Positions 26,504 through 35,712 are shown, numbered from the stretch's first letter. The stretch: 64,000 nt of DNA from JAHBXE01 sp044222195 (GCA_044222195.1 JBGANS010000010.1:124001-188000), one strand, 5' to 3'. The notes: generated by a model from the letters alone, not told the origin. A program made the numbers and translations.

Positions 26504-27640
26504 TTACTTGAGCTTGTCCTCAACCTTGCCGTGGAGTTCTTTGAGCTCTTCGGCGCGTTCGCGCGGCATGACGAGGGTGGCGTCCTCCGTGTGGACCACG
26601 ATCAGGTCCTTGCAGCCCAGCAGCGCGACGGTGTGGCCCTTGACGGGGTTGACGACGAGGTTGCCGGTGCTGTTGACGATGGTGGTCTTCCCGCCCCCAC
26701 CACCTTTGCCGCCGGCGATGCGGTTCTTCTGGGCGTCGGCGGCGATGGTCTGGCCGTAGCTCGGCCAGCTTCCGACGTCGAGCCACTCGAGGTCCATCAG
26801 CACGGTGCACACGCTGAACTGGCGCTCGCGGCTCTTGCTCGCCGGCTCCATCACGGCGTAGTCCACGCTGGTCTTGGGGAGCGTCGGGTAGACCTCGTTG
26901 AGGACCTGCTGCTGACGGTCGGTGCCCCAGGCGGCCTGGATCTTCATCAGGCCTTCGAAGCTCTCGGGCTTGAACTGCTTGAGCGCGTTCAGGAAGGTCG
27001 CGGCCTTCCACACGAACATGCCGCTGTTCCAGCCGAAGACCCCGGATTGCACGTACGCCGTGGCGCGCGGGAGATCGGGCTTTTCGACGAATCGGGCGAC
27101 GCGGAAGGCCAGGTTGTCGCTACCGGGGATCGGGGGAAGCGGCATGCCGCGTTCGACGTAGCCGAAACCCGTGGCCGCGTACGTCGGCTTGATGGAGAAC
27201 GTGACCAGGCGCGACGGATCCGTTTCGACGAGGCGGAAGCCGAGGTCCATGAGGGATGCGAACTTCTCGCGCGGCTGGATGATGTGGTCGGCCGTGAGCA
27301 CGGCGAAGACGGCGTCGGGGTCGAGCTTCTGGAAGACGGCGGCGGCGAGGCCGACGGCGTTGACCGTGTCGCGACCCATGGGCTCGCCGAGGATGCGGTC
27401 GTCGGTGAACTCGGGGAGTGAGGCGCGGATGGCGCCGCGATAGGCCTCGGCGGTGCAGATGAATCGCTGCTCGGGGGCGATGAGGCCTTCGAGGCGCAGG
27501 GCGGCGATCTCCAGGAGCGAGCGCGGCTGGGCGTCCCCCGGCTGCTCAATGAACTTGAGAAGCTGCTTGGGGCGGTCGGCCCGGCTCATGGGCCACAAAC
27601 GGGTGCCGGCGCCGCCGGCCATGATCATCGCGTAACGCAT
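26504..27640 (-). CDS. manC: Mannose-1-phosphate guanylyltransferase
   Basis: 378 residues, cytoplasmic. The N-terminal nucleotide-binding motif MAGGAGTRLWPMSRADRPKQLL is typical of GDP-mannose pyrophosphorylases. Others seen are LTADHIIQP, RFVEKPD and GWNSGMFVWK. It makes GDP-mannose from mannose-1-phosphate and GTP for glycan synthesis. It lacks the C-terminal phosphomannose isomerase domain of bifunctional ManC/AlgA, so it is the single-domain type. It shares a neighbourhood with the CapD-like dehydratase, and may feed surface polysaccharide synthesis. Confidence 0.9.
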   Translation of the reverse strand: MRYAMIMAGGAGTRLWPMSRADRPKQLLKFIEQPGDAQPRSLLEIAALRLEGLIAPEQRFICTAEAYRGAIRASLPEFTDDRILGEPMGRDTVNAVGLAAAVFQKLDPDAVFAVLTADHIIQPREKFASLMDLGFRLVETDPSRLVTFSIKPTYAATGFGYVERGMPLPPIPGSDNLAFRVARFVEKPDLPRATAYVQSGVFGWNSGMFVWKAATFLNALKQFKPESFEGLMKIQAAWGTDRQQQVLNEVYPTLPKTSVDYAVMEPASKSRERQFSVCTVLMDLEWLDVGSWPSYGQTIAADAQKNRIAGGKGGGGGKTTIVNSTGNLVVNPVKGHTVALLGCKDLIVVHTEDATLVMPRERAEELKELHGKVEDKLK

Positions 27641-27675
27641 GGGTGGCGAGTTTAGGAGGATCGAGGGGCTCGGTT

Positions 27676-28305
27676 TCAGCCGCCATACGCCGCGGCGACG
27701 ATCTGATCGGCGGTTTTCAATCCCTTATTCCGCGCGAGAGCCTTGCGGACCATCAGTTCGGCCTCGGAACGACCCTCGCCGAGTTGGACGATGGCGGCGA
27801 TGGCTTCCTCGACGGGGCCTGAAACAGGGACCGGGGCGGCGGCCATGTCGAGGCCCCGGACCTCATCGGCGCTCAGGAAACCCCCCACTTTGGACTTGAG
27901 TTCGAGGATCACCTTCTCTGCGGACTTCTTGCCGACCTCAGGGAGCTTGGTGAGCCACGCGGCGTCGGCGTTGAGAATGGCCCGGGAGATGGCGGCGGGC
28001 TGCTCGGCCATGGCCCGGAGTGCCTTCTTGTTGCCGAACCCGTCCACGGAGGTGAGCAGGTCGAAGAAGCGGCGGTCCTGCTCGGTGGTGAAGCCGATGA
28101 GGCGGGGGATGTAGCTGCTGCCGACGCCCTGGCCTTCGAGGTATTCGATAGTGTGGAGGGTGATGGTCTGGCCGATGCGGCCCCGCAGGCGTTCGGTCTC
28201 GAAGGCCGGGAGCAGCACTTGGTACCAGATGCCCAGGCCCGACGGCCGGACCGTCGCCTCCATGCCCTCCACTGCTTCCAGAATCCCTTCCAGACGGCTG
28301 ATCAT
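27676..28305 (-). CDS. ruvA: Holliday junction branch migration protein RuvA
   Basis: 209 residues. It starts MISRLEGILEA at ATG 28305; the longer open frame upstream is shadow. The layout is an N-terminal OB fold, then two helix-hairpin-helix motifs (SVDGFGNKKALRAM and KLPEVGKKSAEKVILEL), then a C-terminal three-helix domain (EAIAAIVQLG...AELMVRKAL), which binds RuvB. It tetramerises on Holliday junctions and works with RuvB and RuvC. No ruvB or ruvC is adjacent. Length is normal. Confidence 0.92.
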   Translation of the reverse strand: MISRLEGILEAVEGMEATVRPSGLGIWYQVLLPAFETERLRGRIGQTITLHTIEYLEGQGVGSSYIPRLIGFTTEQDRRFFDLLTSVDGFGNKKALRAMAEQPAAISRAILNADAAWLTKLPEVGKKSAEKVILELKSKVGGFLSADEVRGLDMAAAPVPVSGPVEEAIAAIVQLGEGRSEAELMVRKALARNKGLKTADQIVAAAYGG

Positions 28306-28447
28306 GGGCGACAGTAGACCACGTTTGGGTCGCTGCTGCTGACTTCCGCGCTCCGATCGGCGAAACCTGCGCGGGTCCGCAAAGTTCGGCGCTTGGGCGG
28401 GATGCTGTGTTTCATCGGGCCCGTGATACCGCCGATAACTGCTGGAC

Positions 28448-30022
28448 ATGTCACGCCTTCCCGCTCCGTCTTCTCCGCCGCGCCCCCGTCCCGCCCACCG
28501 TGCGTTCCTGATCGGTACGCCGGAGACCGTCCGGCAGGCCCGGGAACAGCTCGCGCTGGTGAACGGCGCCCCGGACCCGCTTGGGTGCATCCTGATCGAC
28601 AAGACCCAGCCTCGCGCGGCGGGCGGTTTGCCTGTGTTCGGCGAGGTCAAGGACATCGAAGCGACGATCGAACGGCAGGGCCTGACGCTGGCGATTGTCA
28701 GCCTGCCCATGGCGATGGCGGACACGATCAATGCCGTCCGGGCGACGCTTCGGCGGCTGGGCATCGCGGAACGGTTTATCCCGCCGATACAGGACCTGCT
28801 CTCGCACACGCCGCCGTTTGCGGTCGGGATGGCGACACCGGCGACACAGGCATCGAGTGCCGGGTCGACGCCTCGGATGGACATTGCCGAACTGATCGGG
28901 CGCGCCCCGCACCCGATTGACAACGCGGCGATCGGCCGGATCCTGACGGGCAAGCGGGTGTTGATTACCGGCGCCGGTGGATCGATCGGGTCCGAGATCG
29001 CGCGGATCGCGGCGTCGTTCAATCCGGAACAGGTGCATCTTGTTGAACGGGCCGAGAACCCGCTCTTTGAGATCGACCGGCAGATTGCCCGGCGGTATCC
29101 GACGGTGGCGCGCCGGGCGATCATGCACGACGTGGTCGACGCGGAGCAGACGCTGCGGATGCTGGTGGACCTCAAGCCGCACGTGGTCTTCCACGCCGCG
29201 GCCCACAAGCACGTCCCGCTGATGGAAGACCACCCGTCGCACGCGGTGAACAACAACCTGTTCGGGACCAAGTCGATCGCGGACGCGGCAATGGCGGTTG
29301 GAGCCGAGCGATTCGTGATGGTCTCGTCGGACAAGGCCGTGAACCCGACCAGCGTGATGGGCGCGACCAAGAGGCTGGCGGAGCTCTACATCCAGGCGCT
29401 GCACGAGGCGTCGCAACGCATGTCGGGAAGCCGGCCGGGGACGAACTTCAGCATGGTGCGCTTTGGCAACGTGGTGGGCTCGGCGGCGAGCGTGCTGACG
29501 ATCTGGTCGGCGCAGCTGGCCGAGGGCGGGCCGATCACGGTGACCGACCCGCGGATGACGCGGTTTTTCATGACGATTCCCGAGGCGGCGGCGCTGGTGA
29601 TCCAGGCCGGTGCGATCGACCGGACCGATGGCGGGGCGGCGGTGCACGTGCTGGACATGGGCGAGCCGATCCGGATTCTCGACCTCGCGCAGCGGTTTGT
29701 CCGTGCGCACGGGTTTGAGCCGCGGGTGCTGGGCTGGCCCAGGGATGCGGGCCCGGCGCCGGAAGCCGCGGAGTCTCACCTGCCGACGATCGACATTCTC
29801 TTCACCGGCACGCGCCCCGGCGAGAAGCTGTATGAGGAACTCTCCTACGGCGCGGAGGAACTGCTGCCGACGCCGTTTGCGGGGATCAACGCGTGGCGCG
29901 GCGGATCGGGCACACCGGACGTCGCGGCGATGATCGCGGATCTTTCCGCGGTCCGGACCCTTCGCGACCGGGACGCGGTTCTGGCGGCGATACGGCGGCA
30001 TGTTCCCGAAATGGCGCCGTGA
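28448..30022 (+). CDS. CapD/FlaA1-like NDP-sugar 4,6-dehydratase, soluble form
   Basis: 524 residues. Residues about 15-110 form a CoA-binding-like Rossmann domain. From about 165 there is an extended short-chain dehydrogenase domain with the NAD motif ITGAGGSIGSEI, FHAAAHKHVPLMEDHP, VMVSSDKAVNPTSVMGATKR and the C-terminal TGTRPGEKLYEEL. It matches polysaccharide biosynthesis proteins of the CapD/WbpM/FlaA1 group, which turn UDP-GlcNAc into a 4-keto-6-deoxy sugar. WbpM/CapD forms usually begin with four membrane helices; these are missing here. The MGATKR in place of YxxxK is normal in this group. Divergent from ruvA. Confidence 0.88.
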   Translation: MSRLPAPSSPPRPRPAHRAFLIGTPETVRQAREQLALVNGAPDPLGCILIDKTQPRAAGGLPVFGEVKDIEATIERQGLTLAIVSLPMAMADTINAVRATLRRLGIAERFIPPIQDLLSHTPPFAVGMATPATQASSAGSTPRMDIAELIGRAPHPIDNAAIGRILTGKRVLITGAGGSIGSEIARIAASFNPEQVHLVERAENPLFEIDRQIARRYPTVARRAIMHDVVDAEQTLRMLVDLKPHVVFHAAAHKHVPLMEDHPSHAVNNNLFGTKSIADAAMAVGAERFVMVSSDKAVNPTSVMGATKRLAELYIQALHEASQRMSGSRPGTNFSMVRFGNVVGSAASVLTIWSAQLAEGGPITVTDPRMTRFFMTIPEAAALVIQAGAIDRTDGGAAVHVLDMGEPIRILDLAQRFVRAHGFEPRVLGWPRDAGPAPEAAESHLPTIDILFTGTRPGEKLYEELSYGAEELLPTPFAGINAWRGGSGTPDVAAMIADLSAVRTLRDRDAVLAAIRRHVPEMAP

Positions 30023-30106
30023 ACCACCCCCGCTTCTCCCCCGATTTTGTTATCACACGGCGCGAACGGTGAAGTACCGCACTCGGGTGTCCGATCTCGG
30101 AGCGTC

Positions 30107-30397
30107 ATGGCAGCACGCAGGCAAATCGTGATGGAGACAACGGCGACGCGGGATCGCGCCGAGGCGTTGCTCCGCAGCCTGCTTGATTACAAGCAGCGGT
30201 CCGAGAAGAGCCTGCCCCGAAAGATCTCTCCGTCCGTACCGCCGGCGATGACGCCGGGCCCGACCCAGCGGACGGCGCTGGACAACGCCATCTCCTCGAC
30301 CCAGCGAATGATCGAGGCCCTCAACCGCGTGATCGCGCAGACCAACCGCGATCTGTCGGATGAGGACCTCGAAATGCTGGAAGAGATCGGGGCGTAA
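30107..30397 (+). CDS. Small helical protein of unknown function
   Basis: 96 residues from ATG 30107 (or 88 from ATG 30131). It is predicted mostly helical and charged, with RDRAEALLRSLLDYKQRSEKSL near the start, a Pro-rich break, and AISSTQRMIEALNRVIAQTNRDLSDEDLEMLEEIGA at the end; the second helix could form a coiled coil. No signal peptide or known domain. It lies between capD-like and dut on the same strand. Confidence 0.6.
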   Translation: MAARRQIVMETTATRDRAEALLRSLLDYKQRSEKSLPRKISPSVPPAMTPGPTQRTALDNAISSTQRMIEALNRVIAQTNRDLSDEDLEMLEEIGA

Positions 30398-30398
30398 G

Positions 30399-30497
30399 TC
30401 GTGGCACCGGGCTTCTGCCCGGTGGACTTCTGCCCGGTGGATGAACGATCAAAGGCATCGGTTGTCGGGAACACCGCCCCGAAGGGCGGTGCCACGA
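30399..30497. repeat. Composite REP-like inverted repeat upstream of dut
   Basis: Bounded by perfect 11-bp inverted ends TCGTGGCACCG (30399-30409) and CGGTGCCACGA (30487-30497). Inside are a hairpin CACCGGGC-TTCT-GCCCGGTG (30405-30424), a second direct copy of CTTCTGCCCGGTGG, and a hairpin CACCGCCC-CGAA-GGGCGGTG (30472-30491). The bounds and GTGGCAC core resemble the other hairpin elements in this window. Confidence 0.7.
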
Positions 30498-30514
30498 TCG
30501 GCTACGCTTGCGCC

Positions 30515-30955
30515 ATGGCCACGCTCCGCGTCCGCAAGATAGAACCCGGTGCTTTTATTCCCAGCTATCAGAGCGCTCAGGCGGCAGGGCTGGACCTCGC
30601 GGCGTTTGTTCCCGAAGGGGAACTGATCATCGCGCCGGGAAAGATCGCGCTCATCCGGACGGGGATTGCCATTGCCGTGCCCGCGGGGTTTGAGGCCCAG
30701 GTTCGGCCGCGGTCGGGCCTGGCGAGCAAGCACGGAATCACGCTCCCCAACAGCCCGGGAACGATCGATGCGGATTACCGCGGCGAGGTGCTGGTGCCGC
30801 TGATCAATCACGGGCGAGAGCCGTTCACCGTGGCCCACGGGCTGCGGATCGCGCAGATGGTGATTGCGCCGGTGATGCACGTGGCGGTGGAAGAGGCCAC
30901 GGAGCTCGGGTCGACGGCCCGAGGTGGGGGCGGGTTTGGGTCGACGGGGATGTGA
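30515..30955 (+). CDS. dut: Deoxyuridine 5'-triphosphate nucleotidohydrolase (dUTPase)
   Basis: 146 residues. It starts MATLRVRKIE at ATG 30515; the longer open frame runs through the upstream hairpins. Conserved dUTPase motifs: AGLDLAA (1), RPRSGLASKHG (2), NSPGTIDADYRGEV (3, with the uracil-site Asp and Tyr), GLRIAQMVI (4) and RGGGGFGSTG (5). The homotrimer hydrolyses dUTP to dUMP and pyrophosphate. Full length and intact. nuoD begins 41 bases later. Confidence 0.96.
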   Translation: MATLRVRKIEPGAFIPSYQSAQAAGLDLAAFVPEGELIIAPGKIALIRTGIAIAVPAGFEAQVRPRSGLASKHGITLPNSPGTIDADYRGEVLVPLINHGREPFTVAHGLRIAQMVIAPVMHVAVEEATELGSTARGGGGFGSTGM

Positions 30956-30996
30956 CGCGCCGGCCCTATAGTGGAAGCCTCCACCAGGGAACTGTT

Positions 30997-32286
30997 ATGC
31001 CCTACACCCTCCGCCCCGATCAAGGCTTTGACGTCGATGTCGAGAAGACCGAGTATCTCGGCAGCCACGTGGACACCGGCGACCGCTGGGTCCTGAACTT
31101 CGGCCCTCAGCACCCGGCGACGCACACCACGCTGCGCCTGGTACTCGAGCTCGACGGCGAGCGGGTGGCCCGCGTCACGCCGCACATCGGGTACCTGCAC
31201 TCGGGCTTTGAGAAGCTCGGCGAGAACCTCGATTACAACCAGTACGTCACGATCGTCTCGCGGATGGATTATCTCTCGCCGGTGTGCAACGACATCTGCT
31301 GGCACCATTGCGTCGAGAAGCTCTTCGGGATCGATATCACGCCGCGCTGCAAAGTGCTGCGGACGATCATGGCGGAGCTCGGGCGGATCCAGAACCACCT
31401 CTTGTGCGTGGGCGCGGCGGGGCTGGACCTTGGCGCGTTCACGGCGTTCCTGTATGGGTTCAACCCGCGCGAGAAGATCTACGACATCTGCGACTACATC
31501 AGCGGGCAGCGCTTCCACCCGGATTGGACCCGCGTCGGCGGCCTGATGCAGGACCTGCCCGATGAGGAGGTCTTCAAGCGGATGGTGAAGGACTTCATCC
31601 ACCGCGACCTGCCGCAGGCGATCACGGATATCGAGAAGCTCGTCAACCGCAACCGCATCTTCATCGAGCGCACCCGCGGCATCGGCGTGCTCTCCAAGGA
31701 AGACGCGATCGCGTGGTCGGCGACGGGGCCCGTCGCGCGGGCCAGCGGCGTGCGGCGCGATGTCCGCAAGGATGAACCGTACCTCTGCTTCAAGGACAAC
31801 TGGGACGGGCAGGGCGCTGAGGCCGTGAAGTTCCAGGTGCCCGTGTGCGAAGAGGGCGATGTGTACGCGCGGTTCCTGGTCCGGCTTGAGGAGATCAAGC
31901 AGTCGATCAAGATCATCGACCAGCTCATCGACAACATCCCCGGCGGTCCCGTGGACGCCTTTGCGGACTCGAAAGTTGTCAAGCCCAAGAAGGGCGATGT
32001 GTACGGCTCGATCGAGGGACTCATCCAGCACTTCGAGCTCATCATGACCAACCGCGGCTGGACGCCGCCCATCGCCGAGTGTTACGGGTGCCAGGAAACG
32101 GCCGGGGGCGAGCTCGGGTTCTACATCGTGTCTGATGGCGGGCCGCGGTCGTGGCGATCGAAGACCCGTCCACCGTGCTTCATCAACTACCAGCTCATGG
32201 CGAAACTGACCGAGGGGCACATGCTGGCGGACGTTGTGGCGGTGCTGGGATCGCTCAACATCGTCGCCGCGGAGCTCGACCGATAG
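30997..32286 (+). CDS. nuoD: NADH-quinone oxidoreductase subunit D
   Basis: 429 residues. It starts MPYTLRPDQGFDVDV at ATG 30997 after AGGGAAC. The 49-kDa-subunit motifs are present: NFGPQHPATHTTLRLVLELDGE, PHIGYLHSGFEKLGEN, and the C-terminal SDGGPRSWRSKTRPPCFINYQLM and DVVAVLGSLNIVAAELDR. It is part of the peripheral arm of respiratory complex I and helps form the quinone site. The usual operon neighbours are missing; nuoE is 9 kb away and no other subunit is in the window. Confidence 0.95.
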   Translation: MPYTLRPDQGFDVDVEKTEYLGSHVDTGDRWVLNFGPQHPATHTTLRLVLELDGERVARVTPHIGYLHSGFEKLGENLDYNQYVTIVSRMDYLSPVCNDICWHHCVEKLFGIDITPRCKVLRTIMAELGRIQNHLLCVGAAGLDLGAFTAFLYGFNPREKIYDICDYISGQRFHPDWTRVGGLMQDLPDEEVFKRMVKDFIHRDLPQAITDIEKLVNRNRIFIERTRGIGVLSKEDAIAWSATGPVARASGVRRDVRKDEPYLCFKDNWDGQGAEAVKFQVPVCEEGDVYARFLVRLEEIKQSIKIIDQLIDNIPGGPVDAFADSKVVKPKKGDVYGSIEGLIQHFELIMTNRGWTPPIAECYGCQETAGGELGFYIVSDGGPRSWRSKTRPPCFINYQLMAKLTEGHMLADVVAVLGSLNIVAAELDR

Positions 32287-32339
32287 CGTCGGGCTGACCC
32301 GGGCGTGTAGGCTGTGGCTTCTTCTTCAAGGAGCCGGAC

Positions 32340-32711
32340 ATGAACAGACTGTGGACACTGGTCGCGGCGGTTGCGGCGGCGGGGTTGACCGCATGCTCGC
32401 CCTCGGGCTACAGCGTGATCGCGCGGAACAACTGCCCTCAAGCGGTGGAGCTGCGGATCCAGGCGCAGAAAGACGACAAGGCCCGGACGCTTGAGAACCC
32501 GCAGATTGCTCCAGGCGCGAACATCACGATCCACACCAAGGCCGAGCACGATGAGAAGGTGACGCTCGAGGCGAGGGCTGTCGGCGATGCCGCATCACCG
32601 CCTGCGGTGTTCAAGATGCTGGTCGGCCTGTCAAAGGTGATCGTGTTCCCGAATCCGGACGCGGCGAAGGATGCGAAACAGCCGAAGCTGAAGATTCGGG
32701 AGGATCGGTAG
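32340..32711 (+). CDS. Small lipoprotein, family A
   Basis: 123 residues with a type II signal (lipobox LTAC at residues 16-19 of MNRLWTLVAAVAAAGLTACSP). The mature part starts SVIARNNCPQAVELRIQ, a beta-rich domain of unknown function also seen, in diverged form, in the lipoproteins at 38099 and 38473 (pattern Y-x-V-x-x-(R/V)-N-N). It follows nuoD by 53 bases. Confidence 0.75.
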   Translation: MNRLWTLVAAVAAAGLTACSPSGYSVIARNNCPQAVELRIQAQKDDKARTLENPQIAPGANITIHTKAEHDEKVTLEARAVGDAASPPAVFKMLVGLSKVIVFPNPDAAKDAKQPKLKIREDR

Positions 32712-32720
32712 CGGAAGCCG

Positions 32721-34208
32721 CTACGGGCATCCCTTCGCGTAGCAGTTGATGAAACATTGGAAGTCGTTGGCGGTCAGGACGGGCGCCACGGTCGATCCAT
32801 CGCAGTTGGCGTACCAGTGGCCCGAAGTGAAAACCTTCAAGAAACACGCGAAGTCGTTGGCCGTGAGTTGGGGATTGCCAGCGTAGTAGTCGCAGTCGGC
32901 GTAGCAGTGTGTGCCCACCCCTGTCGCCGGCCGTATCGAGGAGCCGCACGAGTCGGTAACCACGGCATCGTACGAACCGCCGATGTGCGGCCCGCCGATC
33001 AGCGGCCCGGCGCGGGGATCGATCGTGAGGTGAGGCGTGGTGGCTCCCGAATAAGCGCCGCCGTCCGTGACCTCCGTGCCCTCGCACCGCCAGCGGTACG
33101 TGAGGTCGCCTGACCCGACGGCTTGTGCGTGCAGAACCGTTGGAGGCCAATACGGGTCTCCCATCATCAGCGTGGCGCTCCGGGGCGCCGTGTCGGTAAG
33201 CACAGGGCCGGAAACGACGTCGGTTCTCGCCAAGAGAGTGTCGCCGGACCAGGCCGCCGAAGTTCCGAACAAGCGCCCGCCGAACAGGAGAACCTGTGAT
33301 CCCGCCGCGTCATAAGCCGCGGCGTAGTACTGGGTCGCACTTGGTCCGCTGGTGTTCATGATCCACCAGCGGCCCGCAGAAGCGTTCCACGACCAGGTGC
33401 ACAAGTGGCCTGACCGGTCCGGGTTAACGATCACTGGCCTTTGGAGCACCGAATCAAATGTGATTCGGTAGGACGCCATGTAGTGGAAGGGCCGATCGTC
33501 GGTCGCTACCTCGTGCCAGCCGGTGCTCGCGCGCTCCCACAGTGCGGGCGGGTCACCCACCATCGCAACCATCATCGAGCGTGAGGTATCGAAGGCGAGA
33601 GAGTGCTCGTAGCGAACGTAGGCAATCGGGCCGTCAAGGAACCGGAGCCAAGTTACGCCGTCATATTCCCAACTCTCGTGGAAACCGTTTCCGTTCCAGA
33701 GCGTCGAAAGCAGCACGCTCCGTCCTCGCACGGGATCGAATGCCATGACGCCCTCCATGGGAGGGGGCGATAAGACCGGTTGCATCAATGTCCAGGTCGA
33801 GCCGTCCCACTCCCACGTCTGGTTGGTGAGACCGGCGTCGGTTGTGCCGCCGAAGAGAACCGTGCGTTGCCGACGCGAGTCATACGCCATGCCGGCCGCG
33901 GCGGTGCGTGGAGGGCCGGAGTTGGCGACCAGCGACCAGCTCCCTCCGCCGCCGGGACCCGCGGCGGTCCACTCCCAGGTGTCCGCGAATCTGTTGGCGG
34001 ACGTGGTCTGGCCGCCAAAGAGCACGACCTTTCCGCGAACCGAGTCGTACGCGATCGCGGCGGCTTCGCGCGCGGAAGGCCCGGGGCCGGAATGGACTGT
34101 CCAGGGATTGCCGCAGGGCTGCGCGCGTGCACCGGCCGACAGCCCCGCGAGGCTTGCGAGTGTCAGGCAGATGCGAGAGTTGGCCGCAGATGGAATGTCA
34201 CACCTCAC
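32721..34208 (-). CDS. Kelch-like, Ig-like secreted protein with GC-type dockerin repeats
   Basis: 495 residues with a GTG start at 34208, 15 bases after the upstream gene. The Sec signal ends near SAGARA-QPC. Residues about 40-330 contain kelch/galactose-oxidase-like repeats (AYDSVRGKVVLFGG...DTWEWTAAGP, AYDSRRQRTVLFGG...QTWEWDGSTW). About 340-430 is an Ig-like segment (LTYRWRCEGTEVTDGGAYSGATTPHLTI, YDAVVTDSCGSS). The end is two dockerin-like repeats (the first is a variant, CYADCDYYAGNPQLTANDF) ending AKGCP. Last gene of an apparent minus-strand operon of four such proteins. Confidence 0.85.
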   Translation of the reverse strand: MRCDIPSAANSRICLTLASLAGLSAGARAQPCGNPWTVHSGPGPSAREAAAIAYDSVRGKVVLFGGQTTSANRFADTWEWTAAGPGGGGSWSLVANSGPPRTAAAGMAYDSRRQRTVLFGGTTDAGLTNQTWEWDGSTWTLMQPVLSPPPMEGVMAFDPVRGRSVLLSTLWNGNGFHESWEYDGVTWLRFLDGPIAYVRYEHSLAFDTSRSMMVAMVGDPPALWERASTGWHEVATDDRPFHYMASYRITFDSVLQRPVIVNPDRSGHLCTWSWNASAGRWWIMNTSGPSATQYYAAAYDAAGSQVLLFGGRLFGTSAAWSGDTLLARTDVVSGPVLTDTAPRSATLMMGDPYWPPTVLHAQAVGSGDLTYRWRCEGTEVTDGGAYSGATTPHLTIDPRAGPLIGGPHIGGSYDAVVTDSCGSSIRPATGVGTHCYADCDYYAGNPQLTANDFACFLKVFTSGHWYANCDGSTVAPVLTANDFQCFINCYAKGCP

Positions 34209-34223
34209 TTACTTGAAGCTTCT

Positions 34224-35639
34224 CTACTCACATCCCTTGGCGTAACTGTTCAGGTAGCACTGGAAGTCGTTGGCCGTGTGAATCGGGGTGAGCGTGCTGC
34301 CATCGCAGTTGGCGTAGGAAGTTTTGCCGGCGAACTGGTTGATGAAGCATTGGAAGTCGTTGGCTGTGATGACTGGGGAAGAGGTCGATCCGTCGCAGTT
34401 GGGATAGCACCCGGCCGGATTCACGCCGAGGGCCGCAGAGGCGAAGGCTGGGCCGCACGCACCTTCGACGACGACCGTGTACGTTCCGATTGCGGACAAG
34501 CCGCAGCGCGAGATGGAGAGCGAGGCGGAGTTCGCGCCTGAGATGACTCCGCCATCAACGAGCGGGCTGGAGTTCTTGTACCACTTGTAGCCGGTGGCGC
34601 CAGGAGCGTTGACCGTGAACGTCACGGGGTCGTACAGGTTGACCACCTGCGCGGACGGGCCTTGGGCGATGGAGTATTCGGAAGTGCCGGTTGGGTGATA
34701 CTCCCAAACCTGGCCACCGGTGAGGATCTGCTGCCGGCCGAAGAGGACGCCGACGCCGCGAGCGGAGTCCCACGAGAATGCTGGACCGGGGCGGGAGCCC
34801 GGGAGATTGGTTGTTCGCTGCGCCCAGGCGCCGGTGGTCGTGTCCCACTCCCAGGTCTCGGGGGCGTACTGCTGCCAGGCGACTTCGCCGCCGACCATGA
34901 CGACCTTGCCGCGGAGAGGATCGAATGCGGCCGCGGCGTTTCCGTACGCGCGGTACGGCGGAACAGGCCCCACGGAAGCGCGCTGGGTCCACGATTGGCC
35001 GTCATATTCCCAGACCGAAGTCGAGCCAAAGGGACGTCCCACCAGCACGATGCGATGGCGGGCTGAGTCGTAGACCATGGTTTGTCCTGCGGGCGAATGG
35101 GGCCCGGGGATCGCGATCGTTGACCAGTTTGAGCCATCCCATTCACGCGTGACAAAGTTGCTCGAGGTGTAGTAGGAAAACGCGACGGTGCGTGCGCGGG
35201 CCGCGTCAAAGGCCATCGCGACGCGGCTGGGTGAGGCCGGGCCGGTGGCTCGCTGGACCCAGGTCGAGCCGTCCCACTCCCAGGTGTCGCTGTGCTGTGG
35301 CGGTGGAAACTGGTAGAGCGTGGAGTCGCCGGCAAAGAGCACGGTCCGGTTGCGCACGCTGTCAAAGGCCATGCCCGCGGCGGCACGAGCCGGCGGACCA
35401 CTTGTCGCCCGGAGCGACCAGGACGTTCCATTCCACTCCCACGTGTCGCTCAAAAGTGTCCCACCGGAGTTGACGCCGCCGAAGAGGACCACCCGAGCGC
35501 GGGTGATGTCATAGACCATCGAGGGCGAGGTGCGATCTCCCGGGCCGGCAGGGGAAACACGTGTCCAGAGGCAGTCCTGTGCACGAGCGGCGCCTGCGAG
35601 GAGGATCAACGCCGTGGCGGTAACTTCGGGGCGTTTCAT
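34224..35639 (-). CDS. Kelch-like secreted protein with GC-type dockerin repeats
   Basis: 471 residues. ATG 35639 follows an AAGGAG site and begins a Sec signal ending GAARA-QDC. Several kelch-like repeats (VYDITRARVVLFGG...DTWEWNGTSW; AFDSVRNRTVLFAG...DTWEWDGSTW; AFDPLRGKVVMVGG...ETWEWDTTTG) lie in the first 320 residues. An Ig-like segment (YKWYKNSSPLVDGGVISGANSASLSI) and two dockerin-like repeats follow, ending AKGCE. The architecture is the same as 32721-34208. Likely binds glycans or proteins at the surface. Confidence 0.85.
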   Translation of the reverse strand: MKRPEVTATALILLAGAARAQDCLWTRVSPAGPGDRTSPSMVYDITRARVVLFGGVNSGGTLLSDTWEWNGTSWSLRATSGPPARAAAGMAFDSVRNRTVLFAGDSTLYQFPPPQHSDTWEWDGSTWVQRATGPASPSRVAMAFDAARARTVAFSYYTSSNFVTREWDGSNWSTIAIPGPHSPAGQTMVYDSARHRIVLVGRPFGSTSVWEYDGQSWTQRASVGPVPPYRAYGNAAAAFDPLRGKVVMVGGEVAWQQYAPETWEWDTTTGAWAQRTTNLPGSRPGPAFSWDSARGVGVLFGRQQILTGGQVWEYHPTGTSEYSIAQGPSAQVVNLYDPVTFTVNAPGATGYKWYKNSSPLVDGGVISGANSASLSISRCGLSAIGTYTVVVEGACGPAFASAALGVNPAGCYPNCDGSTSSPVITANDFQCFINQFAGKTSYANCDGSTLTPIHTANDFQCYLNSYAKGCE

Positions 35640-35712
35640 CGCGGGCTCCTTGTCTCGATTCGCGCCGAACACTCGTGTTCGGTCCGGGTTATGAACGGTT
35701 ACCGACGGGCCT

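Noticed and set aside
28451..30001. Minus-strand open frame of 516 codons
   Set aside because: Antisense to the CapD-like gene; Arg/His-rich, no domain.
35665..35682. Palindrome CCGAACAC-TC-GTGTTCGG that looks like a LexA box
   Set aside because: The CGAAC/GTTCG half-sites are 6 bases apart rather than the usual 4, and it lies after, not before, a gene start with a clear promoter; could be chance or a weak hairpin.
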